A stretch of DNA of 64,000 nt from Rhodeus uyekii (lineage: Eukaryota; Chordata; Actinopteri; Cypriniformes; Acheilognathidae), in contig JAWRVZ010000056.1 of the NCBI GenBank assembly GCA_037043235.1, positions 2,501,001 to 2,565,000 of the forward strand, read 5' to 3'. Shown here piece by piece: positions 12,701 through 22,480 of this stretch. Position 1 is the first letter of the stretch. The number at the start of each line of letters is the position of its first letter. The notes beneath the pieces were generated by a model. It saw only the letters and a list, made by a program, of their open reading frames with translations, was not told the origin of the DNA and searched no databases. Both the position numbers and the translations under genes were made by a program.

Positions 12701-14079
12701 CTTCACCCTGGGCAACACCGAATTCCCTGTCAGCTGGGAGAACGAAATCAAGCTGTGGACGTTCCTGGAAACACGGGCTGCGCTGCTTCTCAAAACCTAC
12801 AAGACGAGCTCAGAGGTGCTGGAACAATGTCAAACAATATCTGAACTTTTTCATCTTTAAGTTGTTTAAACATTTAAATTGCATAGGCAACAAAGGTAGC
12901 GTCATTCTAATATCCCGAGTTGTGGCTCTAGAAACATTACTTATTATCGGTTACACTTTATTTTTGACTAAATTCTACTAACTACAAATAAAAAGGTTTT
13001 TTTTGTTGTTTTTTTTGTCCCACTAATCCAGGCTTATACTACTTGTATATGTAACGCTCGAAACGTTTTACTGTAAGCACTCTTTCCTACTTTTGCATCT
13101 TCAGGATGAATTTCTTTCTGTATTCCTCAAATTGTAAGTCGCTTTGGATAAAAGCATCTGCTAAATTAATAAATATAAATAAGTAACTTTGCAACTACAT
13201 GTGAACTAAAGCCCAATTTGGACAGAACTAGTTTCTTGGAGGACGTTAGAGACATTTGTGTTTCACAGGCGTACTTTGTGATCTGCCAAGTGTCTTCTCA
13301 CACAAATTCAGTATCAATTCAACAGTGTAATTATAAATTTAATAAATGGAGCCAAATCGTGAAAACTGCAAGGACTGTCCATTTTAATGTCAGTCAGTGT
13401 CCAGTAAGATAGTTATCGAAATATCTCTGCTTACTTATGTGGGTTTATTGTTAACATCCCCTGAATAAACTGAAGTTTATTTAAATATGGGTTTAATATT
13501 AAATGAAAGTTATATCAATAAGTAATTCGGCACCATTGATTTTGTAATCCTGCATTTAATTTGTTTCTGATTGGTTAAGAGTAACGATCCAATATCGTCA
13601 TTATTTTAAGATCTCTGTATCTTGTTCAGGAGGATCGCTCCATGCTGGAGAAGCCCGACCTGTCCCTGCACTCCCGCATTGCTATAAAACTACGGCTGGC
13701 AGAGAAAGAGATTTTGGAGCGCGCCGAGTCCTGCGGTCGGGCCAAGCGCCTGCACTTCCAGAAGCAGCTGGACGAAGGGGCCGCGCTGCCACTTTACGAA
13801 GAAAGTGACATCGCCCTTTTGGAGAACGCAGATGCCAAACTCCCCATCATCCTACGGAAACTGGAAGAAGAAGACGAGAATGTTCAGGAGGAGATGAACC
13901 TGGCTGAAATCAAGCCCGACACTGCCTGCCTGGACTCTTCCAAATCCCCTGTTCTTAACGGGCAGTGTAAAGATCTCAATGGTTCTCAAGAGGATGCAGT
14001 GGTGAAAGGGAGTGAAGTTGAGGAGCACGACCTGAGTACCAAACGAACTGAAGGTCAACCAATAGATGGTGGCAAATAG
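645..14079 (+). CDS. setd3: setd3, actin-histidine N-methyltransferase (3' eight coding exons)
   Basis: Join of 645-901, 7213-7271, 8356-8470, 9965-10039, 10941-11107, 12056-12141, 12655-12815 and 13630-14079. The 456 codons, counting those split by introns, align without gaps in phase to about residues 140-594 of human SETD3, so the first 139 residues lie upstream. SETD3 is a cytosolic SET-domain enzyme that transfers a methyl group from S-adenosylmethionine to histidine 73 of actin. Visible in order are the second half of the SET domain (about human 140-314) and the Rubisco-LSMT-type substrate-binding domain (about 345-495), then a poorly conserved acidic tail. Using human numbering, N256 (in RQNQIP), W274/N278/H279 (in LWDMCNHTNG), and Y313/R316 (in IFYGTRS) are all present, so the enzyme should be active. 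All introns are GT-AG. No frameshift or stop interrupts the join. Confidence 0.95.
1552..1564 (+). promoter_or_regulatory. CTCF-like motif
   Basis: CCAGCAGGGGGAG matches the CTCF core CCASYAGRKGGCR at all but one position (A for C near the end). A second one-mismatch site lies 1 kb downstream in the same orientation at 2522. A motif match alone does not show binding. Confidence 0.35.
2522..2534 (+). promoter_or_regulatory. CTCF-like motif
   Basis: CCATTAGGTGGCA matches the CTCF core CCASYAGRKGGCR with a single mismatch (T for S at position 4). It has the same orientation as the site at 1552. Confidence 0.35.
2690..3780. promoter_or_regulatory. Candidate conserved non-coding island in setd3 intron
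   Basis: About 1.1 kb that is visibly richer in G and C and in complex unique words than the surrounding AT-rich intron. Near 3655-3735 it carries CCAATTAG and CTAATTG, which are homeodomain-type cores. Several open frames cross it (157 codons on the - strand at 3015-3488 is the longest) but none shows a recognisable domain and they overlap in many frames, as expected from base composition. A regulatory role for bcl11b or setd3 is inference only. Confidence 0.25.
4301..4316 (+). repeat. Poly(C) run, 16 nt
   Basis: Sixteen consecutive C followed by TTCC. Simple repeat in the setd3 intron. Confidence 0.9.
4963..5060 (+). repeat. Cyprinid-type dispersed repeat fragment (TTCACCC-family)
   Basis: The segment starts GGGATTCTTTACCCAAAAG and continues with a diverged CTGTCATTAACTC word. 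Further copies of this family are at 15168 and 51440 in this window. The family is common in cyprinid genomes as I know them. I do not assign it a superfamily. Confidence 0.45.
5065..5084. repeat. Perfect 20-bp palindrome
   Basis: AGCATGCTATATAGCATGCT reads the same on both strands. It lies at the end of a dispersed repeat fragment. No function is evident. Confidence 0.85.
5545..6290. mobile_element. Possible non-autonomous hAT-like relic
   Basis: The segment starts AGGGTTGGGAATTG and is followed by alternating GGAATC/GATTCC words, a pattern of an old fish hAT-type repeat as I recall it. It ends near the purine- and C-rich CCCCCAGGGG word around 6260. No terminal inverted repeat or target duplication could be confirmed by eye. 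Confidence 0.3.
6690..7010. promoter_or_regulatory. Candidate conserved non-coding island in setd3 intron
   Basis: Unique, mixed-composition sequence about 200 bp upstream of a setd3 exon, containing a 12-nt poly(C) run (6757-6768) and an ACAAATTAAGTTGACAG-type AT core. It lacks repeats and open frames of interest. The call rests only on its contrast with the AT-rich flanks. Confidence 0.2.
6757..6768 (+). repeat. Poly(C) run, 12 nt
   Basis: Twelve consecutive C in CTCTC(C)nATCC. Simple repeat. Confidence 0.9.
7213..7271 (+). CDS. setd3: setd3 coding exon (59 bp)
   Basis: Acceptor TTCCCAG ends at 7212, and donor AG|GTTGGT follows 7271. It translates as THPNASKLPLKDAFTFDDY plus two bases of the next arginine codon, equivalent to human residues 226-245. 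A pyrimidine-rich tract of about 130 bp (7080-7210) precedes it. Confidence 0.95.
7272..8355 (+). other. setd3: setd3 intron
   Basis: AT-rich, single-copy looking intron of 1.1 kb, donor GTTGGT and acceptor ATATCAG. I see no repeat element, RNA gene or other exon in it. Confidence 0.75.
8356..8470 (+). CDS. setd3: setd3 coding exon with SAM/actin-binding residues
   Basis: Acceptor ATATCAG ends at 8355, and donor CTG|GTGAGT follows 8470. The first base completes arginine 245 (human numbering). The exon encodes the stretch with RQNQIP (N256, which positions the actin histidine) and LWDMCNHTNG (W274, N278, H279 of the cofactor and substrate pocket). N256 is at 8387-8389. It ends in phase 0. Confidence 0.96.
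9655..9860 (+). repeat. Cyprinid-type dispersed repeat copy
   Basis: It contains AGAAAGTTCAGAAGAACAGC and then TCTTTACTGTCACTTTTGAT, words I know from a very abundant cyprinid repeat. Other pieces of the same family lie at 25012-25340 (opposite strand) and 31826-31905. Superfamily not assigned. Confidence 0.5.
9721..9762. repeat. (TA)21 microsatellite
   Basis: Twenty-one uninterrupted TA units inside a dispersed repeat, followed by an AAT-rich tract. Confidence 0.97.
9965..10039 (+). CDS. setd3: setd3 coding exon (75 bp)
   Basis: Acceptor TTCTAG ends at 9964, and donor CAG|GTGAGT follows 10039. It is exactly 25 codons, phase 0 at both ends, encoding ITTGYNLEDDRCECVAL and on to EGEQ, equivalent to human residues 284-308 of the SET domain. 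Because it is symmetric, skipping would keep the frame. Confidence 0.95.
10040..10940 (+). other. setd3: setd3 intron with a GC-richer segment
   Basis: 0.9-kb intron, donor GTGAGT, acceptor TTTCCCTCAG. The stretch 10270-10560 is GC-richer and unique (for example GGCCCGGGGG near 10295), and is a candidate non-coding element. Nothing else stands out. Confidence 0.65.
10941..11107 (+). CDS. setd3: setd3 coding exon with catalytic tyrosine
   Basis: Acceptor TTCCCTCAG ends at 10940, and donor GC|GTGAGT follows 11107. It opens with IYIFYGTRSNAEF, so the catalytic Y313 (10953-10955) and R316 that contacts actin are intact. It then enters the substrate-binding domain (VKIKLGVSKSERLYAMKAE). It ends with two bases of an alanine codon. 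Confidence 0.96.
11108..12055 (+). other. setd3: setd3 intron with a GC-richer segment near its 3' end
   Basis: AT-rich intron, donor GTGAGT, acceptor CTCCTCAG. The stretch 11880-12000 is GC-richer unique sequence with GTTAATTGG/TTTAATTTG cores and resembles a conserved non-coding element. The remainder shows nothing I recognise. Confidence 0.65.
12056..12141 (+). CDS. setd3: setd3 coding exon (86 bp)
   Basis: Acceptor CCTCAG ends at 12055, and donor GAAG|GTAAGT follows 12141. It encodes (A)SSIFALHCSEPPISAQLLA through FCMTE of the substrate-binding domain. One base completes the preceding alanine, and one base starts the next glutamate. Confidence 0.95.
12142..12654 (+). other. setd3: setd3 intron
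   Basis: Short intron, donor GTAAGT, acceptor ATTGCAG. It contains a small GC-rich hairpin (GAAGCCCC at 12450-12457 pairing with GGGGCTTC at 12465-12472, loop 7 nt) and otherwise nothing recognisable. Confidence 0.7.
12655..12815 (+). CDS. setd3: setd3 coding exon (161 bp)
   Basis: Acceptor ATTGCAG ends at 12654, and donor GAG|GTGCTG follows 12815. It encodes (E)ELRDYLVGDHAINKIFTLG and on to LLLKTYKTSSE in the substrate-binding domain. The GTGCTG donor is weaker than the others, but phase and homology both require the junction here. Confidence 0.93.
12816..13629 (+). other. setd3: setd3 last intron
   Basis: AT-rich intron, donor GTGCTG, acceptor TTGTTCAG. A fish repeat start may lie at 12946-12995 (GGTTACACTTTATTTTTGAC), and a LINE/SINE-type 3' tail is at 13030-13185. 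No other exon is seen. Confidence 0.7.
13030..13185 (+). mobile_element. 3' tail of a fish non-LTR element
   Basis: It ends in GTAAGTCGCTTTGGATAAAA then GCATCTGCTAAATTAATAAA, the widespread teleost LINE/SINE tail. The 13030-13130 part aligns by eye with the second copy at 57540-57630 (shared ATACTACT, GAAAC.TT, GAGCAC/AAGCAC and TTTCTGTAT words), so both come from one family. Confidence 0.6.
13630..14079 (+). CDS. setd3: setd3 last coding exon and stop
   Basis: Acceptor TTGTTCAG ends at 13629, and the TAG stop is at 14077-14079. It encodes EDRSMLEKPDLSLHSRIAIK, then LRLAEKEILERAE and an acidic low-conservation tail ending IDGGK. The first third matches the end of the SETD3 substrate-binding domain. 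The tail (about 80 residues) is rich in E, D, S and N and likely disordered, as in the human protein. The exon is noticeably GC-richer than flanking DNA. Confidence 0.95.
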   Translation, partial: EDRSMLEKPDLSLHSRIAIKLRLAEKEILERAESCGRAKRLHFQKQLDEGAALPLYEESDIALLENADAKLPIILRKLEEEDENVQEEMNLAEIKPDTACLDSSKSPVLNGQCKDLNGSQEDAVVKGSEVEEHDLSTKRTEGQPIDGGK

Positions 14080-15295
14080 TCATGACCAGAGCACGGTGGC
14101 AATCTTAGTTCCTGCTATTTATTTATTTTTGTTTAAGAGACTCACAAATAGGAGCAAAAGCTTTCTAAACAAAAACAAAAAAGCAGAGGATTTCAGTTTA
14201 AATGTTTTTTTGTTGTTGTTTTTTAATAAATGCAGCTGAAGTATGAGCTAGCTCAAGCTATAAAAAGCCTGTTTTATTTTGAGTTTTTAATCAGTGCCAC
14301 GTTTGTTTTCTTTTGTTTTAGCTTCACTCGCGCTGCCAGAAAGGTTCCTGGTAACAAGGTGAGGAATAACCAATCATATGGACTCCTGTCTAGATGAAGG
14401 CTTTGCTCGGACTTCACAAAATGAAAGGAAAAAATATCTATATATTGAAGACTTTAACATGGTAACGTTGCCAAGGATGTTTCGGTTTAGTCATCTAAAA
14501 AGCTGACTTTGGGAATTTTACTTCTCTCTAACCAGCCGTCGCTGTAGATCATGCCAGAAACATGCTTGACGTTTAGTGCCGCTTGACAATCATTTCTTTT
14601 ATGTTCTGACTTTGATCCGAGAAGAGATCATCACTGCTGCACGCTGGTTACTTTTAACCTATAAAGTAAGATTACTGAAAGACTTTATTCCCAACAAAGT
14701 CAACATTAGGTTTGATCTTGAATGTTGTAACCTGAACCAGAGGATAAGAGGTTGTTGGTGGCCGTATGGTTACTCTTTGCTGTGAATGTAATTCTAAGTT
14801 TGAGTGTTAGGAACCATTCACTCTTTAGTTTGGTGTGCAAAACTATTCATTTTAATTCTTCTGTGCTAATGAGACAACCTTGCAGTTCATGGACATGGAG
14901 ACTTTGATCTCAGAGGACTAACTTCTCTCATACTGGATCTTTGAGAAATCTATTTTTACTTCCTTTTTAATTCAAGTATTAAGTATTTTATTTAAAAATT
15001 CTCTTGCATTTGTCATGCAACTATTGTGGTCGTCTTTAAGCCTTAACAAATGCCATTTAGTTGGTTACCAAATAGAGACATTAATCCAGGATGAAGATAT
15101 TGTGCGACTCTCATCTCCAAGCTCTGTTCCTGTCAACTTTAAAGCAACAAAACATTGGGAACTAGTAATTAAAGGAATAATTCACCCAAAAATGAAACTT
15201 CTACCATTATTCACTTACCCAAATGCTGTTTCAAATATGCATTTTGTTTTTGTTTTGTGGATCTTGAAGCTTGAAATTGCAGTTCTTGCAATAAA
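14080..15295 (+). other. setd3: setd3 3' UTR (extent uncertain)
   Basis: The sequence after the stop has two AATAAA signals, at 14225-14230 (giving a short UTR) and 15290-15295 (giving about 1.2 kb). The second overlaps a dispersed repeat, so the near signal may be the main one. Which signal is used cannot be told from sequence. Confidence 0.5.
14225..14230 (+). terminator. setd3: setd3 proximal polyadenylation signal AATAAA
   Basis: Canonical AATAAA 146 nt after the stop codon, followed by the T-rich stretch GTTTTATTTTGAG about 40 nt downstream. Confidence 0.5.
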
Positions 15296-15700
15296 ATGAC
15301 TGCTTGTGGTAGCCAAGGGCTGTCACAGAAAAGCTTACTAAAAGTGGTCAATACATTCAAAACGTATGTTAAAATTTTTTTTTTTTAAAGTCTTTTGAAG
15401 CCGTATGATTGTTTCTGGTAAGTAACGGACTAAAATTTAAGTCATTATTTGGTGATAATCTTGCCTCTTTCCCCCACACAAGGCTATCATATGGCTATTT
15501 TTGGCCTACTGGTCACTTTGTACTGTCAAAGAGATCCATAATTTAAATTTTCAAAAAAATAATTTAAAATGATTAATAAATGCATTTTTTTTTCTTTGCA
15601 GTTGGTCAGCTGACATAATATAAATGACAATTCTAGTTTGATACAACATACGGCTAAGTAAATAATGATTCCATTTAGCTTTTTGGGTGAATTAATTAAG
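15168..15700 (+). mobile_element. Non-autonomous DNA element with TTCACCC ends (cyprinid-type)
   Basis: The left end is AGGAATAATTCACCCAAAAA. Near 15677-15700 the sequence TTTTTGGGTGAATTAATTAA is the approximate inverse of it. The ends are therefore inverted repeats about 0.5 kb apart. Diverged fragments of the same family lie at 4963 and 51440. Confidence 0.5.
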
Positions 15701-16439
15701 TCTCCAGTCACGTCCATCAGTGGTGACCTGTGTTAGGTGATGAGAAATTAATTGAATTATCCCTACAGTGTTTTGTTGTCCTTTTTAAATTGCAATGCAA
15801 TTTTAAAAAACTGCATTACGTTTCAAGTGTTCTGCCCATAAACAACACTGTTCAATATACTGTTCAGAATGGTTTGTTTTTGTTGAAAGATGTTTGGAGT
15901 GAACGGAAGCCTGCCACTTGTTCTTGCTGCTTCTGTATATAGATTTATAGCTTTGGAAAGCTAACAGCTTTAATACACTTATTCTCAAATCTTTAACATG
16001 ATCTAGCCATAAAGAAGATACACAGTGGATTGCGCTGACTCCCAGTACATCAGCACGACTGTATAGGTAAAAGCCATTAGAGTCTGTCTACAGTGACAAA
16101 TTCAAGATTAAAGTTGTGTGCATTTTTCACCTGAATCAAATAAGGTGGAGTGCTTTTTTCAATTCTTTGACCTGTCTATCTGTCTTTAAGAAGGCCTTTA
16201 TAAAAAAAAATCCATCAGGAGACATGAGGGCACTCGTCCATTGTCCTTTCATTCTTCGTTTCATTTGAAGGGTGGAAAAAAGGTTTTATTTAATGTATTT
16301 TTTCATTCTTTGCCCCCCCAAGCCCCATTACAAATTTATAAAAGAAACATTATCTTGAATCATTTAATTCGGGGCAATTAAATTTTGAAATTCCACATTC
16401 ATTATTCATGGCCTTCAAGATAAAACCCCTTTAATACTT

Positions 16440-16740
16440 GAATAGATTATTATAATGGGCGATAGTGTGGGCAGTGGTAAACTCGGGTAGCCCTGCACAT
16501 GTCCGGTATTGTTAGTATTCCTCTTGTCAGGGCTGAGAGCAGAAGTGCATGGAGCTCCCTTTGGCCTGGGACCATGCCACCAAAGTAATTCTGCCTATGA
16601 ATAATATACAACGCTTCTATTAATATAGAATGCCGTCAGGCCGCGTGTGCAGGGCCCATTGTCATGCAAGTATTTACCAATACATGTAGAGGGGGGCTTT
16701 CTTCCAAGGTTGTGAGGTCACGTTAACATGCAGTTTTGCA
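16440..16740. promoter_or_regulatory. Candidate conserved non-coding element
   Basis: Complex unique sequence of mixed composition between AT-rich flanks, 2.4 kb downstream of setd3. It includes GCCGTCAGGCCGCGTGTG and AGGTCACGTTAAC words. The call rests only on composition contrast. Confidence 0.2.
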
Positions 16741-19699
16741 AAATAAATGTTCCAGAAAGAGTCTTACAGCCTGATGACATGAGAAACACCTTGCAGTCCA
16801 AAGTTGCAGACTACGAGTCAAAGGTGAGTTAAAAATGTAATTAAGATTAATTTCTGGGACTTCAACTAGCTTTTTTTTACCGTGGTGCTCGAGGTGCATG
16901 AACTCTACTAGTTCATGTAAGAAAACATTATCAAGTTCTCCCGGTTAATTTGAGATAGTCAGATGTTTTTGCACAATCTGTAAATGGTCACATGATCAGT
17001 GTCACAATTGACCTTGATTAGTGATGTAGGAACAGATCAGAATATGTCATCTATACACATGAACATTGATATCAATATAAAACATTAATATTTTTAGGTG
17101 TAAATAATACAAAATAGCCTTAGATTTGTGGACACCATCTCCCCTGCTTTTCAAGATTTATAAGAATCAATAATGGAACTTTTTAAACCTCCAAAATATA
17201 CACATAGCGTCTGAACTGCTCAAATACAGCAAAGAATTGTCTGTGATGACAAAAAAGGTCCTTTGATAAGTGATGTTGTGTGGTTGTAAGTATTTTCATG
17301 GTCATTTGGACTTTCTGATCTCGACTCAGACATGGCGCTCTTCTAGTCTCGGTTTGACTCAACTTACTCAAGTCTTGGCCTGGACTTGAATCAGCTTTTC
17401 TCAACTATACCACTGTATTCTTACACCATTGTTTTAACAAGAGTGCGGGTAGAATTCTGTCATATTTCCAAGCAATTGATGTGCATTGGAAATGTTTTTG
17501 CATGTAGTGAGATATGACTCCTAACCTATTCAGGTCTTCTTATCCTAAACCAGTGTCTGCGGTCTCGTTGCTTTGTCAACCAGCGTGTTTCTTGAGAAGA
17601 GCAGCTCTACAGTTAGTTCACGCAGCACCTGCTTTGAATTGAGGATTATTGGTAGCTTGTACTTCTCTACCCGTGGGAAGATCCACTTGTTTGTATCTTA
17701 AGCATTGAGCTGCTTCTGCAAACTGTTTAAGTATAAGAGACGTTAGGTGGTGGGAAATGGTCTCCATTTGAGGTGAAGGCTTTGCAGGTGAGAGAAAGCA
17801 ATTTTGTTCTTGTACGAGAATACTTCAGTCTGCATGACTTCCGGGTTGTGGTTTCTCAGCTCAGGCTTAGTTAAGATGACACATGGCTGGAAAGTGTCAA
17901 CGGTCGTATTTATAAAGTGCCCTTGAACAATCAGAGAAACTTGTATCTTGTGTTCTCCGACACTTTAAAGTGGTCAGTGTAATATTTTACCTTGTCCTCT
18001 GAAGTGAAGTGTAAGTAAGTGAAGACTTCATTTAGCAGCTGTAGCTCCTGACCACAGAACGTATTGTATGTTAAAAAAGTTCAGTTTAAATAGCTAATGC
18101 CTCTTGCTTCCCAGAATATCAACTACATGGTTTGAGGCACATATTTACAAGAGTTTTGTTTTTCAAGAGTCTGGACTTGTTACCCTTATCTTAAAGTCAG
18201 TTTTCTCAGAAAATCTTCTGAAGAACTTGATTTTATCTATTGGGTGTTGAGTGGATTGTGAAAAGTGGTCTTTACATGACAGGTAATATGATTTTGGCAG
18301 AAGGGGAAAGTAAGTTATTACACTTTGGTAAAAGATTAAAGATTAAACAAAGACGAACTGCACTTTTAAAGTTTAATAAATCAATCACAACAGGACCAGA
18401 AACATACGTTAAAATCACCATGAAATCGAAAAAAAGAAAAAAAATTATTTTATTTTTTAAAAATTTAATATTGGAGTCTTTATTATAAATTATCAGTGCA
18501 CATTATCAACTTCCTGTCACAAAGACATCTCATCTCTGATGAGTAATCCCTCCCTTCCAGCAACCTGTCACTCACGAGATCGCAACAATTAGCAAACCAC
18601 TATGATCCAATCCAATCCCAAGTCCCACACCAGTTTTTCTCGTTTGAGAAGCTGTTTCACTTGGATAAACGTCATAATAGGAAAGAAAAGATGACCGCTC
18701 CTGTTCCATGCTGACTTTATTACATTAAATGACTTTAAAGCTGAAGTATTATTTCTCCAACACTAGAGTCACCTAATGAAATTGTTTCTGTTTTGAAATA
18801 AGCAAAATCAAATAGTCTGCATTGGTCTGATTGATGTTCCTGCCCCAAACTCATACCAATGGAATCAATTCTCAGCAACTTAGTAAAGATTGCCTTTAAA
18901 GTTAGAATATGCATGAGAAATATATAAAAACACTTGCATGTCTAAGATGACTGCTAGAGCGCACTTTCCTTTGGCCAAGTGAGACCTTAAACCAAATGTG
19001 GCGCTCATAATGGAAGTAGCTATTCATAATTGACGAGGCAGGACTGAAGGTCTGGGGATGAGCCATCAGGCCTGGCCTGGCATGACTGGCCCATACCACT
19101 TTCAACCTCTGCTCTTTAAGGAATTGACATGCGGAAAGACGAGTGGTTGAGGAGAAGAGAGGTGTGAAGACGATTTGGTGCTAGGTATGCAATTCTTTTC
19201 TTAAGCAAAGTAATTTCAATGCTTCCTCATGCTGTGGCTCTGAATATGATTTTTAAGATTTAATGGCTGAACTGGTAGCAATATTAGCGTCTTTTCCTCA
19301 GAGTTAACATATGCAATGATACCCTGTGGTCACACTGAAATTCGGCTATGAGTTGAGTTATGAGCCAGCGCCTGGTTCACCATCTGTTAGTCCTGCTTTA
19401 TATCAAACTTTTAAAGGCACTTGTTTGTGAAATGCTTGGGTAAATATTTGCTACTCCAAAAAACAGCTAATTAAAAGTCTTTCCTTTTTGCCATCACATG
19501 GACAACACACGCATACAGCTCTCCAAAACAAGCCCTTTGCTCTACACTGGCCCCAAACGTCCTGCTTGAAAGTAGCAGAAGTTCAAGCTGATTTTATATT
19601 CCTTTTCAGCAAGCAATATTTAATTTTTAATCCTATTTAAGCCAACTGGAAATAGTATTTTGCAACAGTGAAACCACGGCATGTATAATTGATGTCTTG

Positions 19700-20010
19700 T
19701 CTTAGCTAATGCAGTGGGAATGTTTAGCAGCCGAAGGAGGGAGAGAGTGATGCATCGAGGAGCCCCTGGGCACCGGAGGAGGCCGCTCTACCATCCAGAC
19801 GGAGAAAATGGGCCCGTGCTGCAGATCTTCTCACAAATGCAAATGGAATGCAGATAAGAAGCTATAAATCCATTGTGTGTGACGTTCCTAGTGTCGGCAC
19901 GTTCCTGGAGTGCTCGTCTATGACATGCATACGCAGACTGACCTCTCGCCACTGGAACAGAGCAGGAGCCCCACTGGGAGATGATGGTTACCGCATGGAT
20001 AGAAAGTTAA
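19700..20010. promoter_or_regulatory. Candidate conserved non-coding element
   Basis: A GC-richer 300-bp island without repeats, holding ATGCAAATGGAATGCAG (an octamer-like ATGCAAAT core) near 19837-19855. Intergenic position between setd3 and bcl11b. Function is inference. Confidence 0.25.
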
Positions 20011-20768
20011 CATGACATACAATTTTACTGATCTCAGGGAAAAAGGCAAGTCAGTTTTCATTGACTTATATTTGTTAATTAAGCTTGACAGCAAAGAACA
20101 TCGATTTTATTTTTTTTAATTTTTTTTTTAACCTATGTACATTTTTATTTTGTCAAAAATACCATTTCATAATTATTTAATTGATATAATTAGAATTAGT
20201 TAAAAATATATTTAATTGGTCATTAATTTACACATTTCCAATCATATTTTGTGGAGTGTCCTGCAGTGTGATTACAAGAAATAAATAAGCATTACATATT
20301 AGGGTGGGTGCAGCACTTGGGGGACTGTTCACACAACGATTAAAACCACTAATGGTTCTGTTCGCTGTAACAGAATAAAACTAAATCCAAGTGTTATTTG
20401 ATACATTTTAATGCACAACAGCATTTTAACAACTTGACGCTTGTAACATCACCGCAAGAGTTTTTTTTTTTTACAAAGTTGCCAGCCACCGCCAGGATTT
20501 TTGATCATTCTCATCAACTTTTTATGCCCCCCTTAATATTTTGAATACCTGAACATGCAATATATAAAAAGAAAGAACAGCCTCTGCTCTTAAAAACAGA
20601 AAAAGCTTTATTCTAGCTTGATGCATTCATTTTTTTATCAACTCTTGAATGTGGGTAAGTTTAATAAAAAAAGATATATTTTGAGCAAAAGGCTGAGAAA
20701 ATCACTTTTTTGCAGTTTTTTCAAAGAAGGCTGTTATTAAGGGGATCAAAATCTAAATCTACATGCCC

Positions 20769-21735
20769 CTGTTTGAAAAAGAGCTTGCCCCCTAAACATA
20801 ATAACTGGTTGGGCCATCCTTAGCAGTAACAACTGCAATCAAGTGTTTGTGAAAAGAGTCGTTTAAAGCACTGTGGAGGTATTTTAGCCCAATCATCTTT
20901 GTTGAATTGTAGTAATTCAGCCACATTGGAGGGTTTTCATGCCTTTTTAAGGTCATGCCACAGCAGATCAATAGGATTCAGGTCAGAACTTTCACTAGGA
21001 AACTTTTCACTCCAAAGTCTTCATTTTGTTTTTCTTGCTGGTTTGTTTTGGATCATTGTCCTGCTGCCGAACCCAAGTTTGCTTCTGCTTGAGCTCACAA
21101 AAAGATGCCTGGACATTCTCCTTCAAGTTTTTTTTTTGGTAGACAACAGAATTCATGGTTTCCTTTAATCATAGCAGGTCTTTCAGGTCCTGAAGCAGCA
21201 AAACAGCCCCAGACCATCACACCATATTTCACTGTTGGTATGATGTTCTTTTTCTGAAATGCAGTGTTACTTTTATGCCAGATTTTATGCCTCAGACAAG
21301 TGAGGACTACAGTTCTTTGGATTTTGTTGTTGGGTCTTTTGTGACCTTTTGGATGAGTCAACTCTGCGCTCTTGTGATAGTTTTGGTCAGCTGGGAAGGT
21401 TCACCACTGTTCCACATTTTCACAATTTGTGGATGATAGCCCTCACAGTGGTTCACTGGAGTACCAAAGCTTTAGAAATGGCTTTATAACCATTTCCAGA
21501 CTGATAAGTCTAAATGACTTTCTTTCTCATTTGTTCACACGTTTTCACACTGCCATGTAGGTTTGAATTTAGTTTTCTCTTAATAATAACAACCTTTATT
21601 GAAAAGCTACATTTTGTGTTTACTTGTGTTATCTTTGACTAATACTTACATTTGTTTTAAGATCTGAAATGACAAATGTGTGACAAATGTGCAAAAAAAA
21701 AAAAGAAATCAGGAAGGGGGCAATCGGGATAAGAG
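20769..21735 (-). mobile_element. Degenerate, internally deleted Tc1-like transposon
   Basis: The transposase relic is on the - strand. The frame at 21095-21361 contains NTAFQKKNIIPTVKYG followed by VMVWGCFAASGP, a hallmark of Tc1/mariner DDE transposases, while stretches beyond it fit more N-terminal (about 21370-21540) and C-terminal (about 20800-21090) parts in broken frames. The ends GAAAAAGAGCTTGCCCCCT and AGGAAGGGGGCAA are diverged inverted repeats. Several internal deletions make it shorter (about 0.97 kb) than a full Tc1 element of about 1.6 kb, so it cannot be autonomous. Confidence 0.8.
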
Positions 21736-22480
21736 TTAAAAAAAAATAGCAAGACACATGGCAATGATCAAAGACATCTCAAATATATTCTCAGCTTGAA
21801 TTCTGGACTCCTATCATATTTGAATCAATCACTCTCAACTAATTCTGTAAACATACAGGGAAACCTGTCACCTGGTATTATTAATGGTTAAAATTAACAA
21901 ATCATTATTTTACAATAAATGTTATAATATTTATAAAATTATATAAAAGTACAAATACGTGAAATTGTTTAAAAGCTTTTTTTATTCTCGTCTTTCCGCA
22001 GTTGAAACACTCATTAAACGATAGCATGAAACATTTCCGTAATCTTTCAACATACCTTCTGATTTTCATTTATGTTTATTTGCCCCAATAAAAAGTGGCA
22101 AAATTGTATTTATTGTTTGAATTTGTAAAAAAAACATACAGAATCTGAAAGATGAGACTTTGTTTCATATCAAATGTAACCTGCTCTGTCTTGTCTGTCG
22201 GCATGTTGTCAGTGTTCTCTTTGCTCCACAATGTTTTTTTCCCACTTTCACATGAGAAAAGGGATGTGTGGTGTGAGAGCATGAGAACAGTGTCAATTGC
22301 ATGAGTCTCACGCTAAATGCAAAATAGAGTTGGCGGCCTGGGTAGTATACTCCATCTACAACAGTTTTAAATTTGATTTTTAATTAACTCATGAAGATAA
22401 ATGTAATTTGAAAATACACATTTTCTCTTTTACAAACATAATGTCCATGTCCATTTGTCTACACAAATATATATGGGCTC
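21736..22480. other. Intergenic AT-rich DNA, nothing recognised
   Basis: AT-rich sequence without recognisable repeats, RNA genes or meaningful open frames. Confidence 0.6.

Larger units (their letters stand above)
15701..20450. other. Intergenic, mostly unique AT-rich DNA
   Basis: No gene is recognised here. GC-richer unique segments at about 16440-16740 and 19700-20010 are candidate non-coding elements (listed separately). Near 17300-17410 CTCGACTCA/GGACTTGA-type words resemble a decayed ACTTGAGTC fish repeat. All open frames are short and lack recognisable domains. Confidence 0.6.

Noticed and set aside
13852..14058. - strand frame opposite the last setd3 exon
   Set aside because: Shadow of the setd3 coding frame.
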